NCBI GenBank assembly: GCA_045576675.1
Contig: JAZNGX010000169.1
Location: 1-31,372 of the forward strand
Length of the DNA stretch: 31,372 nt
Direction of reading: 5' to 3'
Source of the DNA: JAZNGX01 sp045576675
GTDB lineage: Bacteria; Bacillota; Clostridia; Monoglobales; Firm-18
Notes under the pieces: model-generated
What the model was told of the DNA's origin: nothing
Seen by the model: only the letters and a program-made list of their open reading frames with translations
The model's database searches: none
Made by a program: the position numbers and the translations under genes
Part shown: piece after piece, positions 17,348 to 25,381 of the stretch
How positions within the stretch are numbered: position 1 is the first letter of the stretch
Layout of the letters: the number at the start of each line of letters is the position of its first letter

Positions 17348-17364
17348 TGTAATCATTGATTACA
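17348..17364. promoter_or_regulatory. palindrome in the divergent ligA / small-protein promoter region
   Basis: TGTAATCA (17348-17355), one central T, TGATTACA (17357-17364) form a perfect 8+1+8 inverted repeat. It lies 24 bases upstream of the small - strand gene and about 52 bases upstream of ligA. The form fits a dimeric regulator operator. AT-rich -10-like boxes (TAATAT 17371-17376) follow on the ligA side. Confidence 0.4.
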
Positions 17365-17415
17365 TTAACATAATATGTTTACATAATATTTTTGTTACTA
17401 AGAAAGGCATTGATT

Positions 17416-19386
17416 ATGAAAGATAAAATCGAAAGACTTGCAAGAGAAATTGAACGTCACAATTATAATTATTACGTGCTTGACAATCCTGAAATTTCAG
17501 ATTTTGAATATGATGCTATGCTTAATGAGCTTATGCTGCTTGAAATGCAATATCCTGAGTTCAAAAGTAAGAACTCACCTACAACACGTGTAGGTGGTGA
17601 GGTCCAGGAAGGCTTTGCACAGGTTGAGCATAAAGTGCAGATGGCAAGCCTTGCTAAAGCTTTCTCTTTTGATGAACTTAAAAGCTTTGACACAAGTGTA
17701 AAGAAAATCTTTCCTGATGCTCAATATGTGGTAGAGTATAAAATTGACGGTTTGTCGGTTTCTCTTGAGTATGAAAACGGCAGCTTTTTGCGTGGTTCAA
17801 CACGTGGTAACGGTCTTATTGGTGAAGACGTTTCTGAAAATTTAAAAACAATTAAATCTATACCTATGTATCTGAACGAAGATTTGCCTTATCTTGAGGT
17901 GCGTGGAGAAGTTTTTATGCCAGTTGAAGCGTTTGAACAGCTTAATAAGCAGCGTGAGCTTGAAGAACAAGCATTGTTTGCAAACCCCAGAAATGCTGCT
18001 GCCGGTTCATTAAGACAGCACGACAGTAAAATCACTGCTTCACGTAAGCTTGATATATTTGTTTTTAATATTCAGCAAATTGAAGGTAAGACTCTTGAAA
18101 CACATATGAAGTCGCTTGAATATCTTAAAAATCTCGGTTTTAAAACCAGTCCTGTTACAAATCTGTTCAACACTGTTGAAGATGCGTTCAAGGAAATTGA
18201 ACGTATAGGTGAAATAAGAGGTCAGCTAGGCTTTGATATTGACGGAGCTGTTATAAAAGTTAATGATTTTAAACAACGTGAGTTTTTAGGCAGTACAAGC
18301 AACACTCCAAAATGGGCAATTGCATACAAATACCCTGCAGAACAGAAGGAAACAACACTTAAAGATATAACCGTTCAAGTTGGTCGTTCCGGTGTTCTTA
18401 CACCAACTGCTGAGCTTGAACCTGTACACATTGGTGGCTCTGTTGTATCACGTGCCACACTACACAATATTGATAACATCAAAAATAAAGATATCCGCAT
18501 TGGTGATACCGTTGTTATACAAAAAGCAGGTGAAATTATCCCTGAAGTTGTAAAAGCAATTACCGAAAAAAGAAAAGGAAATGAAGTTGTTTTTGAAATG
18601 CCAAAGCTTTGTCCTGTTTGCGGAGGTGAAGTTGTACGCTTTGAAGATGAAGCTGCCACATATTGTATTAATCCTAATTGTGAAGCTCAGAGAATTCGCA
18701 GTATAATTCACTTTGCAAGTAAGGGGGCTATGGACATTGATGGGATGGGCCCTGCGGTTGTTGAACAGTTATGTAACAGTAATCTAATATCTGACTGTGC
18801 TGATTTGTACTATCTTAATGAATTACAAATAATTACACTTGAAAGAATGGCTGCAAAGTCAGCTTCAAATCTTATCAGTGCTATAGATGCATCTAAAAAA
18901 GCAGGGTTAGATAAAGTTCTTTGTGGTCTTGGAATTAAGCATATTGGGGCAAAAGCCGCAAAATCATTAGCTGAAACCTTTAAGAATATTGATGCTCTTA
19001 TTAATGCTGATAAACAGGATTTGCTTAAAATTTATGATTTTGGCGATTCGATGGCCGAAAGTGTAGTTAAGTATTTTTCACAACAATCATCTTTGGATAT
19101 TATTGAAAAATTACGTAATAGCGGAGTAAATCTTGAATACAATGTTGCATTGCAGGATAACAGATTTGAAGGTATTACATTTGTTTTAACAGGTACATTG
19201 CCAACGTATACAAGAGACGAAGCAGCAAAAATTATTGAAAGCTTCGGCGGGAAGGTTTCAGGCAGTGTTTCCAAAAAGACAGGCTTCGTTTTAGCGGGCG
19301 AAAATGCCGGCAGTAAGCTCACAAAAGCAGAGGCTCTTGGCATAAAAATTATCACAGAAGATGAATTTAATACTATGATTGTATGA
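17416..19386 (+). CDS. ligA: NAD-dependent DNA ligase LigA
   Basis: A 656-residue ligase that seals nicks using NAD+ during replication and repair. The adenylated lysine is Lys109 in VEYKIDGLSV; STRGNG and the rest of the nucleotidyltransferase domain follow, then the OB fold, a four-Cys zinc finger (CPVCGG ... YCINPNCEAQ), helix-hairpin-helix repeats, and a C-terminal BRCT domain (about 585-656, FVLTGTLPTYTRDEA ... GSKLTKAEALG). I start at ATG 17416, 8 bases after AGAAAGG; an upstream in-frame TTG at 17392 adds residues unlike the family. SLAKAF replaces the more common SLxNAF near residue 82, a mild variation. It appears to be transcribed alone. Confidence 0.96.
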   Translation: MKDKIERLAREIERHNYNYYVLDNPEISDFEYDAMLNELMLLEMQYPEFKSKNSPTTRVGGEVQEGFAQVEHKVQMASLAKAFSFDELKSFDTSVKKIFPDAQYVVEYKIDGLSVSLEYENGSFLRGSTRGNGLIGEDVSENLKTIKSIPMYLNEDLPYLEVRGEVFMPVEAFEQLNKQRELEEQALFANPRNAAAGSLRQHDSKITASRKLDIFVFNIQQIEGKTLETHMKSLEYLKNLGFKTSPVTNLFNTVEDAFKEIERIGEIRGQLGFDIDGAVIKVNDFKQREFLGSTSNTPKWAIAYKYPAEQKETTLKDITVQVGRSGVLTPTAELEPVHIGGSVVSRATLHNIDNIKNKDIRIGDTVVIQKAGEIIPEVVKAITEKRKGNEVVFEMPKLCPVCGGEVVRFEDEAATYCINPNCEAQRIRSIIHFASKGAMDIDGMGPAVVEQLCNSNLISDCADLYYLNELQIITLERMAAKSASNLISAIDASKKAGLDKVLCGLGIKHIGAKAAKSLAETFKNIDALINADKQDLLKIYDFGDSMAESVVKYFSQQSSLDIIEKLRNSGVNLEYNVALQDNRFEGITFVLTGTLPTYTRDEAAKIIESFGGKVSGSVSKKTGFVLAGENAGSKLTKAEALGIKIITEDEFNTMIV

Positions 19387-19389
19387 TTT

Positions 19390-19435
19390 TACAATAAATT
19401 GGCTTAATTTTAAGTCAATTTATTGTATTTTTTTT
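19390..19435 (+). terminator. terminator of ligA
   Basis: A very long AT-rich hairpin (left arm 19390-19407, right arm 19410-19427, 18 positions with one G-T pair) is followed by at least eight T. It begins 3 bases after the ligA stop. Confidence 0.85.
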
Positions 19436-19455
19436 GAAAAAATTACTTAATTCTA

Positions 19456-19484
19456 TTGTAAAATTTGCGTATTTGTTATAAAAT
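19456..19484 (+). promoter_or_regulatory. candidate promoter of the dapF-like operon
   Basis: TTGTAA (19456-19461), a 17-base spacer and TAAAAT (19479-19484) lie between the ligA terminator and the next start. The -35 matches 4 of 6 and the -10 matches 5 of 6. A second -10-like TATAAG (19486-19491) overlaps downstream. Confidence 0.42.
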
Positions 19485-19520
19485 ATATAAGTGTATGATT
19501 ATATTTAAGGAGTTACAAAA

Positions 19521-20333
19521 ATGAAGTTTTGCAAAATGCAATGTTCAGGAAATGACTATGTTTTAATTAATTGCTTTGAAAACATTTTTGAAGATACTGC
19601 CGCAGCAGCAGAATTTATTTGTGACAGGCATTTTGGTATTGGATGTGACAATCTTATTCTTGTTATGAAATCAGTTTCTGCTGATTATAAATTAAGATTC
19701 TTTAATCCTGATGGAAGTGAAGCTGAGTGTTCTGTAAGCGGTCTTAGTTGTGCTTTTAAATATCTGTTGGATAATAATTATATCGATAAAGAGAATGCAA
19801 GGCTTGAAACAATGGCAGGCACTTACTTTGTTAATGTACATAATGATAATATTGTTATCAATATGAGTGAGCCGATTTTTACACCGCAGTTGATACCTGT
19901 TGACTACACAGGTGATGAATTCATAAATAAAATCGTTAGTGTTGATGGAGAAGAGTATGCTATAACCTGTGTGTCAGTTGGGACACCATATGCAATTATA
20001 TTTGTTGATAACTTAAATGATATTGATATTAATACTCTTGGAAGAAGCATAGAGCTTCATCAGATTTTTCCAAAGCGTACAAATGTTGCTTTTGTTAGAA
20101 AAGCTGATGATACTACACTTGAAATGCGTATATGGTCACGCGGAAATGGAGAAGTTTTGTCAAGCGGTTCAGCTTCGTGTGCTGCTTTAGCCGCTGCAGT
20201 TGAAAATAATATTTGCGGCAATAAAGCAACAGTTAAGAACATAGGAGGCAGCTACGAAATAGAATGGAATGAGGATATAATTGTTTCCTCCAAGCCTTTA
20301 AAAGTGTTTTCAGGCGAAATTGATTTAGAATAG
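19521..20333 (+). CDS. DapF-fold protein lacking both catalytic cysteines
   Basis: A 270-residue homologue of diaminopimelate epimerase, which interconverts LL- and meso-DAP for lysine and peptidoglycan. Kept family features include KMQCSGNDYV (residues 5-14), RHFGIGCDN, FNPDGSEAE (61-69), RTNVAF (186-191) and a C-terminal SGSASCAA helix start. However, the catalytic Cys of the usual AEMCGNG motif is Ser71 (AECSVSGLS), although Cys70 is adjacent, and the second catalytic Cys of LACGTG is Ser215 (LSSGSAS). The usual Glu-Arg pair reads Ser206-Arg207, and GNPH reads GTPY (154-157). Epimerisation by the normal two-Cys mechanism looks impossible. It may be a repurposed isomerase or a decaying paralogue. 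AAGGAG precedes the ATG; epsC follows at once. Confidence 0.8.
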   Translation: MKFCKMQCSGNDYVLINCFENIFEDTAAAAEFICDRHFGIGCDNLILVMKSVSADYKLRFFNPDGSEAECSVSGLSCAFKYLLDNNYIDKENARLETMAGTYFVNVHNDNIVINMSEPIFTPQLIPVDYTGDEFINKIVSVDGEEYAITCVSVGTPYAIIFVDNLNDIDINTLGRSIELHQIFPKRTNVAFVRKADDTTLEMRIWSRGNGEVLSSGSASCAALAAAVENNICGNKATVKNIGGSYEIEWNEDIIVSSKPLKVFSGEIDLE

Positions 20334-20342
20334 GTGATTTAT

Positions 20343-20990
20343 ATGTTTAAGCGAATAAATGAAGAGCTTAATGTTGTAATGGAACGTGACCCTGCAGCAA
20401 GAAGCAAAGCTGAAGTGTTCTTTTTATACAGCGGTTTTAAAGCAATAATGTACCATAGGATAGCCCATTGGTTTTATCAGCATAAAAGATACTTTTTAGC
20501 TAGATTTTTATCGCAGCATTCTAAAAAAGTGACAGGAATAGAAATCCATCCTGCGGCAAAAATAGGAAGAGGATTGTTTATTGACCACGGTATGGGTGTT
20601 GTAATTGGTGAAACAACTGAAATTGGTGATAATTGTACTATATATCAGGGTGTTACCCTTGGTGGAACAGGTAAGGATAAGGGAAAGCGTCATCCGACAA
20701 TTGGTAATAATGTTTTAATTGGTTGCGGCGCAAAAGTTCTTGGGCCCTTTAAGGTTGGTGACAATTCAAAAATAGCTGCAAATGCAGTTGTTTTGAACGA
20801 AGTGCCGCCAAACAGTACGTGCGTTGGTGTTCCTGGCAGAATTGTCACAATCAACAATATTCGTATTGCACCGGCATCTATTGAATTAGACCAGATTCAC
20901 ATTCCCGATCCGGTATCTATGGAATTGTGTAAAATTAAAGGCAGAATTGATAAGCTTGAGGAGGAGTTAAAAGACGATGAAACTTTATAA
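20343..20990 (+). CDS. epsC: serine O-acetyltransferase
   Basis: A 215-residue enzyme that acetylates serine with acetyl-CoA to O-acetylserine, the precursor of cysteine. An N-terminal helical region (about 1-60) precedes a left-handed beta helix of hexapeptide repeats (about 62-170) with the catalytic His in FIDHGMGVVIGET and the GVTLGGTGK turn; the CoA-binding end holds GVPGRIV. The length is that of the short EpsC type. ATG 20343 is chosen, 5 bases after AGGTGA, over GTG 20334. Its last 14 bases overlap cysS, pairing cysteine synthesis with cysteine charging. cysK is not in the window. Confidence 0.93.
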   Translation: MFKRINEELNVVMERDPAARSKAEVFFLYSGFKAIMYHRIAHWFYQHKRYFLARFLSQHSKKVTGIEIHPAAKIGRGLFIDHGMGVVIGETTEIGDNCTIYQGVTLGGTGKDKGKRHPTIGNNVLIGCGAKVLGPFKVGDNSKIAANAVVLNEVPPNSTCVGVPGRIVTINNIRIAPASIELDQIHIPDPVSMELCKIKGRIDKLEEELKDDETL

Positions 20991-22371
20991 TACATTAACA
21001 AGACAAAAAGAAGAATTTATTCCGTTGGATAAAAATAATGTTAAAATGTATTCCTGCGGACCTACTGTATACAACTATTTTCATATTGGTAACGCAAGAC
21101 CGTTTATTGTATTCGATGCATTAAGAAAGTATCTTGAATACACAGGATTAAATGTTACATTTGTTCAAAACTTCACTGATATCGACGACAAGCTTATAAA
21201 CAAAGCAAAAGAAGATAACACAACAGTTAAAGATATTGCAGAAACATTTATCAAGGAATATTATATTGATGCTGATGCACTTGGGATATGCAGAGCGTCA
21301 GTAAATCCACGTGCAACAGAAAACATTGATGCAATTATTGATATTATAAAAAAGCTTGAAGAGAATGGTTTTGCATATAATGTTGACGGCAATGTATACT
21401 TCTCAACAAAAAAATTCAAGGAATATGGTAAGCTATCTCATCAGCCGTTAGAAGAGCTTGAAGCCGGTGCAAGAATAGATGTTAACGAAAACAAAAACGA
21501 CCCAATGGATTTTGCTTTATGGAAAAAGCAAAAGGAGGAATCTGAGCCTGCATGGGAAAGCCCGTGGGGACTTGGAAGACCAGGATGGCATATTGAATGT
21601 TCTGCAATGGCAAACAGATTCTTGGGTGAAACTATTGATATTCACAGTGGTGGTCAGGATTTAATATTCCCACATCACGAAAATGAAATTGCACAAAGCG
21701 AATGTGCAAATCACGCACCGTTTGCACGTTATTGGTTGCACAATGGTTACATTAATGTCGATAACGTAAAAATGTCAAAATCACTTGGAAACTTCTTTAC
21801 AGTTCGTGATGTTTTAAAGGAATTCAAGCCAGAAACCATAAGATTTTTTATGCTTTCTGCACATTATAGAAGTCCGATTAATTTTTCACGTGATTTGATA
21901 ATTCAGGCACAAACAGGACTTGAAAGATTGTACACCTGCCTTGATAATCTTGAATTCATTGCTAATACAGCTAAGCAGTCGGGAATTACAAATAAGGCAA
22001 CTGATATGGTTTCAAGCTACAAAAAAGCATTTTGTGATGCTTTAGATGATGATTTTAATACTTCACTTGCAATTTCTGTTTTGTTTGATTATGCAAGAGA
22101 TATTAATTCAAACTTCACTGCAAATGATTCAAAAGAGGATATCAATGCTGTCTATAATGGTTTAAAAGAGCTTGGTGGTGTGCTCGGATTATTACAAAAG
22201 CAAGCTTCAAAGGACATCGACTCAGAAATTGAAGAGCTTATAAACAAACGTCAGCAAGCCAGAAAAGATAAAAATTTTGCCTTAGCAGACGAGATTCGTG
22301 ATAACCTTAAAGCTAAAGGTATAATATTGGAGGATACACCAAGCGGTGTAAAATGGCGTTATGAAAGCTAA
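20977..22371 (+). CDS. cysS: cysteinyl-tRNA synthetase
   Basis: A 464-residue class I synthetase that charges tRNA-Cys. The zinc and substrate Cys27 is in KMYSCGPTVYNY, the HIGH-type motif is HIGN (36-39), the second zinc motif WHIECSAM is present, followed by GGQDLIFPHHENEIAQSE, and KMSKS is at 265-269. A DALR anticodon-binding helical domain fills the C-terminus. The family length is normal. ATG lies inside the end of epsC after GAGGAGG, and the stop overlaps mrnC by 11 bases, so all three are translationally linked. Confidence 0.97.
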   Translation: MKLYNTLTRQKEEFIPLDKNNVKMYSCGPTVYNYFHIGNARPFIVFDALRKYLEYTGLNVTFVQNFTDIDDKLINKAKEDNTTVKDIAETFIKEYYIDADALGICRASVNPRATENIDAIIDIIKKLEENGFAYNVDGNVYFSTKKFKEYGKLSHQPLEELEAGARIDVNENKNDPMDFALWKKQKEESEPAWESPWGLGRPGWHIECSAMANRFLGETIDIHSGGQDLIFPHHENEIAQSECANHAPFARYWLHNGYINVDNVKMSKSLGNFFTVRDVLKEFKPETIRFFMLSAHYRSPINFSRDLIIQAQTGLERLYTCLDNLEFIANTAKQSGITNKATDMVSSYKKAFCDALDDDFNTSLAISVLFDYARDINSNFTANDSKEDINAVYNGLKELGGVLGLLQKQASKDIDSEIEELINKRQQARKDKNFALADEIRDNLKAKGIILEDTPSGVKWRYES

Positions 22372-22729
22372 TGAATATTCTCCGCTTGTGCTTGCGTACA
22401 TTGGTGATGCTATTTATGAGCTATACGTAAGAAATATGCTTGTTTCTAAGCATAATATTCAGGTTGACAAGCTTCATAAAATGGCTGTTTCTATAGTGAA
22501 ATCGTCAGCACAGGCTAAAAGCTACCACAAAATTGAGAATGAATTAACAGAGGAAGAGCTTACTGTATTTAAGCGTGGCAGAAACGCAAAATCCTCTGTT
22601 CCGAAAAACTCTGATATGAGTGAGTATAAAACAGCAACAGGATTAGAGGCACTTATCGGTTACATATATCTGTCCGGCAACAAAGAACGCTTGGACGAGA
22701 TTATGAATTTGATATTAAGAGAGGAATAA
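22361..22729 (+). CDS. mrnC: mini-ribonuclease III
   Basis: A 122-residue catalytic RNase III domain without a dsRNA-binding domain, which matures 23S rRNA ends in Firmicutes. The signature SPLVLAYIGDAIYELYVR (7-24) carries the catalytic acidic residues, and the second metal-binding set is in TATGLEALIGYIYLSG. Position right after cysS is the usual Firmicutes arrangement (yazC). The start overlaps cysS by 11 bases and the stop abuts the next gene. Confidence 0.93.
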   Translation: MKANEYSPLVLAYIGDAIYELYVRNMLVSKHNIQVDKLHKMAVSIVKSSAQAKSYHKIENELTEEELTVFKRGRNAKSSVPKNSDMSEYKTATGLEALIGYIYLSGNKERLDEIMNLILREE

Positions 22730-23584
22730 GTGCCATTGAATATCTTTTCACGTAGCAAGCTTTTTAAATACCTGTATATATTATCAGGAGTAATTATAGC
22801 GGCAGTTTCACTTAATTTGTTTTTGATTCCCAACCATCTTGCAGCAGGTGGTGTAAGCGGATTATCAACAGTTTTAAACTATATTACTTCTGTACCTGTT
22901 GGTTTAATTTCAATTATTTGTAACTTACCACTTTATGTTATGGGGTACATTTACGAGGGAAAAGGTTTTTTAATAAAATCAGTTGCCGCAACAACTCTGC
23001 TTGGTTTTTTTATTGATTTCTTTTCATTTCTGCCACACGTTGTTACTGATATGGTATTGGCATCATTATTCGGCGGCGTACTTACCGGTCTTGGCTTTGG
23101 TATGGTGTTGCAGGCTGATGCCTCAACTGGTGGTACCGATATTATAGCAAAGGTTATCAATAGAAAAATCCGTCATATATCTATAGGCACACTTATATTT
23201 ATTATTGATATGGCTGTAATTATATTTGCAGTATTAGTGTTTAAGAATATATACAACGGACTTTATTCAGTTGTTGCATTGTACGCTTGTTCAAAGATAA
23301 TAGACTTACTGTTAGAAGGAGCAAATTTTGCAAAGCTTTCGTTTGTGATTTCTGATGATAGTATAAATATTGCAAAAGAAATTACAAATACTCTTCACCG
23401 TGGAGCAACTTTTTTAAACGGCAACGGAGTATACACAAACAATAAAAAGAATGTAATTCTATGTTCTATAAAAAAGAATGAAATAGCTAAACTTAAAGAA
23501 CTTGTTTACAAAATTGACAAAAAAGCATTTGTTATTATTACTGATGCTCGTGAGGTTTTGGGCGAGGGCTTTATGAATATATAA
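22730..23584 (+). CDS. YitT-family membrane protein
   Basis: A 284-residue protein with about six membrane helices (residues about 10-195, the DUF161/YitT repeats, with FLIPNHLAAGGVSGLSTVL and GFGMVLQADASTGGTDIIA) and a soluble C-terminal DUF2179 domain (about 205-284, ending DAREVLGEGF). The function of the family is unsettled. The start is a GTG immediately after the mrnC stop, with GAGGAA of the mrnC end as ribosome site. It is co-directional with its neighbours at zero gap. Confidence 0.9.
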   Translation: MPLNIFSRSKLFKYLYILSGVIIAAVSLNLFLIPNHLAAGGVSGLSTVLNYITSVPVGLISIICNLPLYVMGYIYEGKGFLIKSVAATTLLGFFIDFFSFLPHVVTDMVLASLFGGVLTGLGFGMVLQADASTGGTDIIAKVINRKIRHISIGTLIFIIDMAVIIFAVLVFKNIYNGLYSVVALYACSKIIDLLLEGANFAKLSFVISDDSINIAKEITNTLHRGATFLNGNGVYTNNKKNVILCSIKKNEIAKLKELVYKIDKKAFVIITDAREVLGEGFMNI

Positions 23585-23602
23585 ATGTTTAGGGGGATAA
23601 TA

Positions 23603-24439
23603 ATGAATAACAAGGAGCTGCAGTTAATTGCATGCAACGTAAGAAAAAACATTTTAAAAGCTGTATATTCAGCCAAATCCGGTCATCCGGGCGGCTCACT
23701 TTCGGCTTGTGATGCACTGACTTATCTTTATTTTGAAGAGATGAATGTTGACCCTAAGGATCCTAAAAATCCTGACAGAGACAGATTTGTTCTATCAAAA
23801 GGACATGCTTCACCTGCACTTTACAGTGTTCTTGCAGAAAAAGGATTTTTTTCAAAGGATGAGATAGCAAATTTCAGAAAATTCGGAAGTGATTTGCAGG
23901 GACACCCTGTTATTTATGTTCCCGGCGTTGATATGGCAACCGGTTCACTTGGTCAGGGTATATCAGCAGCTAATGGTATGGCACTCAGTGCAAAGCTAGA
24001 TAACAAATCATATCGTGTTTACTCGATTCTCGGAGATGGCGAATTGCAGGAAGGTCAGGTATGGGAAGCAGCAATGTTTGCTGCACATTATAAGCTTGAC
24101 AATCTATGTGCTTTTGTTGACAACAACGGATTGCAGATTGACGGCAAAATAACAGACGTAATGTCACCATTACCAATCGATGAGAAATTCAAAGCATTTG
24201 GCTGGAATGTACTTTATGCTGATGCTCACGACTTTGACAGCTTGCGTGCTGCTGTAGCTTCTGCAAAAGAATGCAAGGGCAAGCCTACAGTGGTAGTTAT
24301 GAAGAGTGTAAAGGGTAAAAATGTATCATTTATGGAAAATCAGGCAAGCTGGCACGGTACTGCACCAAATGAAGAACAGTACAATGCTGCTATCGCAGAA
24401 TTAGACGCATTAATAGCAGAACTTGGAGGTACAAAATAA
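23603..24439 (+). CDS. transketolase, N-terminal subunit
   Basis: A 278-residue thiamine-pyrophosphate-binding half of a split transketolase. SGHPGGSLSA, LSKGHASPALY, MATGSLGQGISAA and the TPP-Mg motif GDGELQEGQVWEA ending in DNNGLQ are present. With the next gene it would form the active enzyme that moves two-carbon ketol units between sugar phosphates. I start at ATG 23603, after AGGGGGAT, rather than ATG 23585. Split transketolases are common in Clostridia. Because its operon mates are HisD-, HisB- and HAD-like enzymes rather than pentose genes, it may supply a sugar-phosphate precursor to them (inference). Confidence 0.93.
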   Translation: MNNKELQLIACNVRKNILKAVYSAKSGHPGGSLSACDALTYLYFEEMNVDPKDPKNPDRDRFVLSKGHASPALYSVLAEKGFFSKDEIANFRKFGSDLQGHPVIYVPGVDMATGSLGQGISAANGMALSAKLDNKSYRVYSILGDGELQEGQVWEAAMFAAHYKLDNLCAFVDNNGLQIDGKITDVMSPLPIDEKFKAFGWNVLYADAHDFDSLRAAVASAKECKGKPTVVVMKSVKGKNVSFMENQASWHGTAPNEEQYNAAIAELDALIAELGGTK

Positions 24440-25371
24440 TGGCAGATAAAAAAGCAACTCGTGAATCTTATGGTATAGCTCTTGCAGAGCTTGGAGAAAA
24501 ATATGATATTGTAGTAATGGATGCCGACTTGTCAGGCTCAACTAAAACAGGTATTTTTGCAAAAAAATTCCCTGAGCGTTTTATAAATACAGGTATTGCT
24601 GAAGGTAATATGATGACAACTGCGGCAGGTATAGCTACAACAGGTAAGGTTGTATTTGCAAGCACATTTGCTATTTTTGCATCAGGCAGAGCTTTTGAGC
24701 AGGTTAGAAACTCAATTGCCTATCCTAACCTTAATGTTAAGATTTGTGCAACTCATGCAGGCATAAGTGTCGGTGAAGATGGTGCAACACACCAGTCAAT
24801 TGAAGATTTATCACTTATGAGAAGCATTCCGAATATGGTTGTTTTGAGTCCTGCAGACCATTATGAAACTTATGCAGCAATTGAAGCCGCAATCAACTAT
24901 GATGGCCCTGTTTATGTCAGACTTGGCAGACTGCCAGTGCCTTTTCTTTTTGATGAAAGCTATAAGTTTGAAATTGGTAAGAGCTATACTTTAAAAGAAG
25001 GAAACGACATTACAATTATAGCAACAGGCTTAATGGTCGCAAATGCCATTGAAGCACACGAGCAGTTAAAAGCAGAAGGTATCAATGCAAGAATAATCAA
25101 TATGCCTTCAATCAAACCAATTGATAAAGATGCAATAGTTAAGGCTGCAAAAGAAACCGGTGCTATCGTTACTGTTGAGGAGCATAGCATTGTTGGCGGT
25201 CTTGGAACCGCAGTATGTGAAGTAGTTAGTGAAAACTGCCCTGTCATAGTTAAACGCATAGGTGTTGAAGACAGATTTGGTCAGTCAGGCACTCCTGCGG
25301 CTTTACTTGAGGAATATGGTCTTACTACAGAAAACATTGTAGAACAGGTTAAAAAAATACTGAGTAAATGA
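24439..25371 (+). CDS. transketolase, C-terminal subunit
   Basis: The 310-residue partner half. It holds the pyrimidine-binding domain (RFINTGIAEGNMMTTAAGIA with the catalytic Glu, then ATHAGISVGEDGATHQSIED) and the C-terminal transketolase domain (VTVEEHSIVGGLGTAV). Its ATG overlaps the stop of the N-terminal subunit by one base, giving coupled 1:1 synthesis. hisD-like follows after 10 bases. The same architecture occurs in 1-deoxyxylulose-5-phosphate synthase-like pairs, so the exact donor and acceptor are not proven. Confidence 0.93.
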   Translation: MADKKATRESYGIALAELGEKYDIVVMDADLSGSTKTGIFAKKFPERFINTGIAEGNMMTTAAGIATTGKVVFASTFAIFASGRAFEQVRNSIAYPNLNVKICATHAGISVGEDGATHQSIEDLSLMRSIPNMVVLSPADHYETYAAIEAAINYDGPVYVRLGRLPVPFLFDESYKFEIGKSYTLKEGNDITIIATGLMVANAIEAHEQLKAEGINARIINMPSIKPIDKDAIVKAAKETGAIVTVEEHSIVGGLGTAVCEVVSENCPVIVKRIGVEDRFGQSGTPAALLEEYGLTTENIVEQVKKILSK

Positions 25372-25381
25372 GGATATATTA

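Noticed and set aside
17377..17390. GTTTACATAATATT repeated at 31097-31110
   Set aside because: A 14-base match in AT-rich intergenic DNA is close to chance over a window of this size, and there is no longer shared context.
18375..18711. Two overlapping - strand frames inside ligA
   Set aside because: They cover the OB-fold and zinc-finger region of a well-conserved ligase and show no own motifs.
20931..20976. T-box or tRNA-dependent leader before cysS
   Set aside because: cysS starts inside the end of epsC, so there is no leader; the region before the operon (19436-19520) is too short for a T-box.
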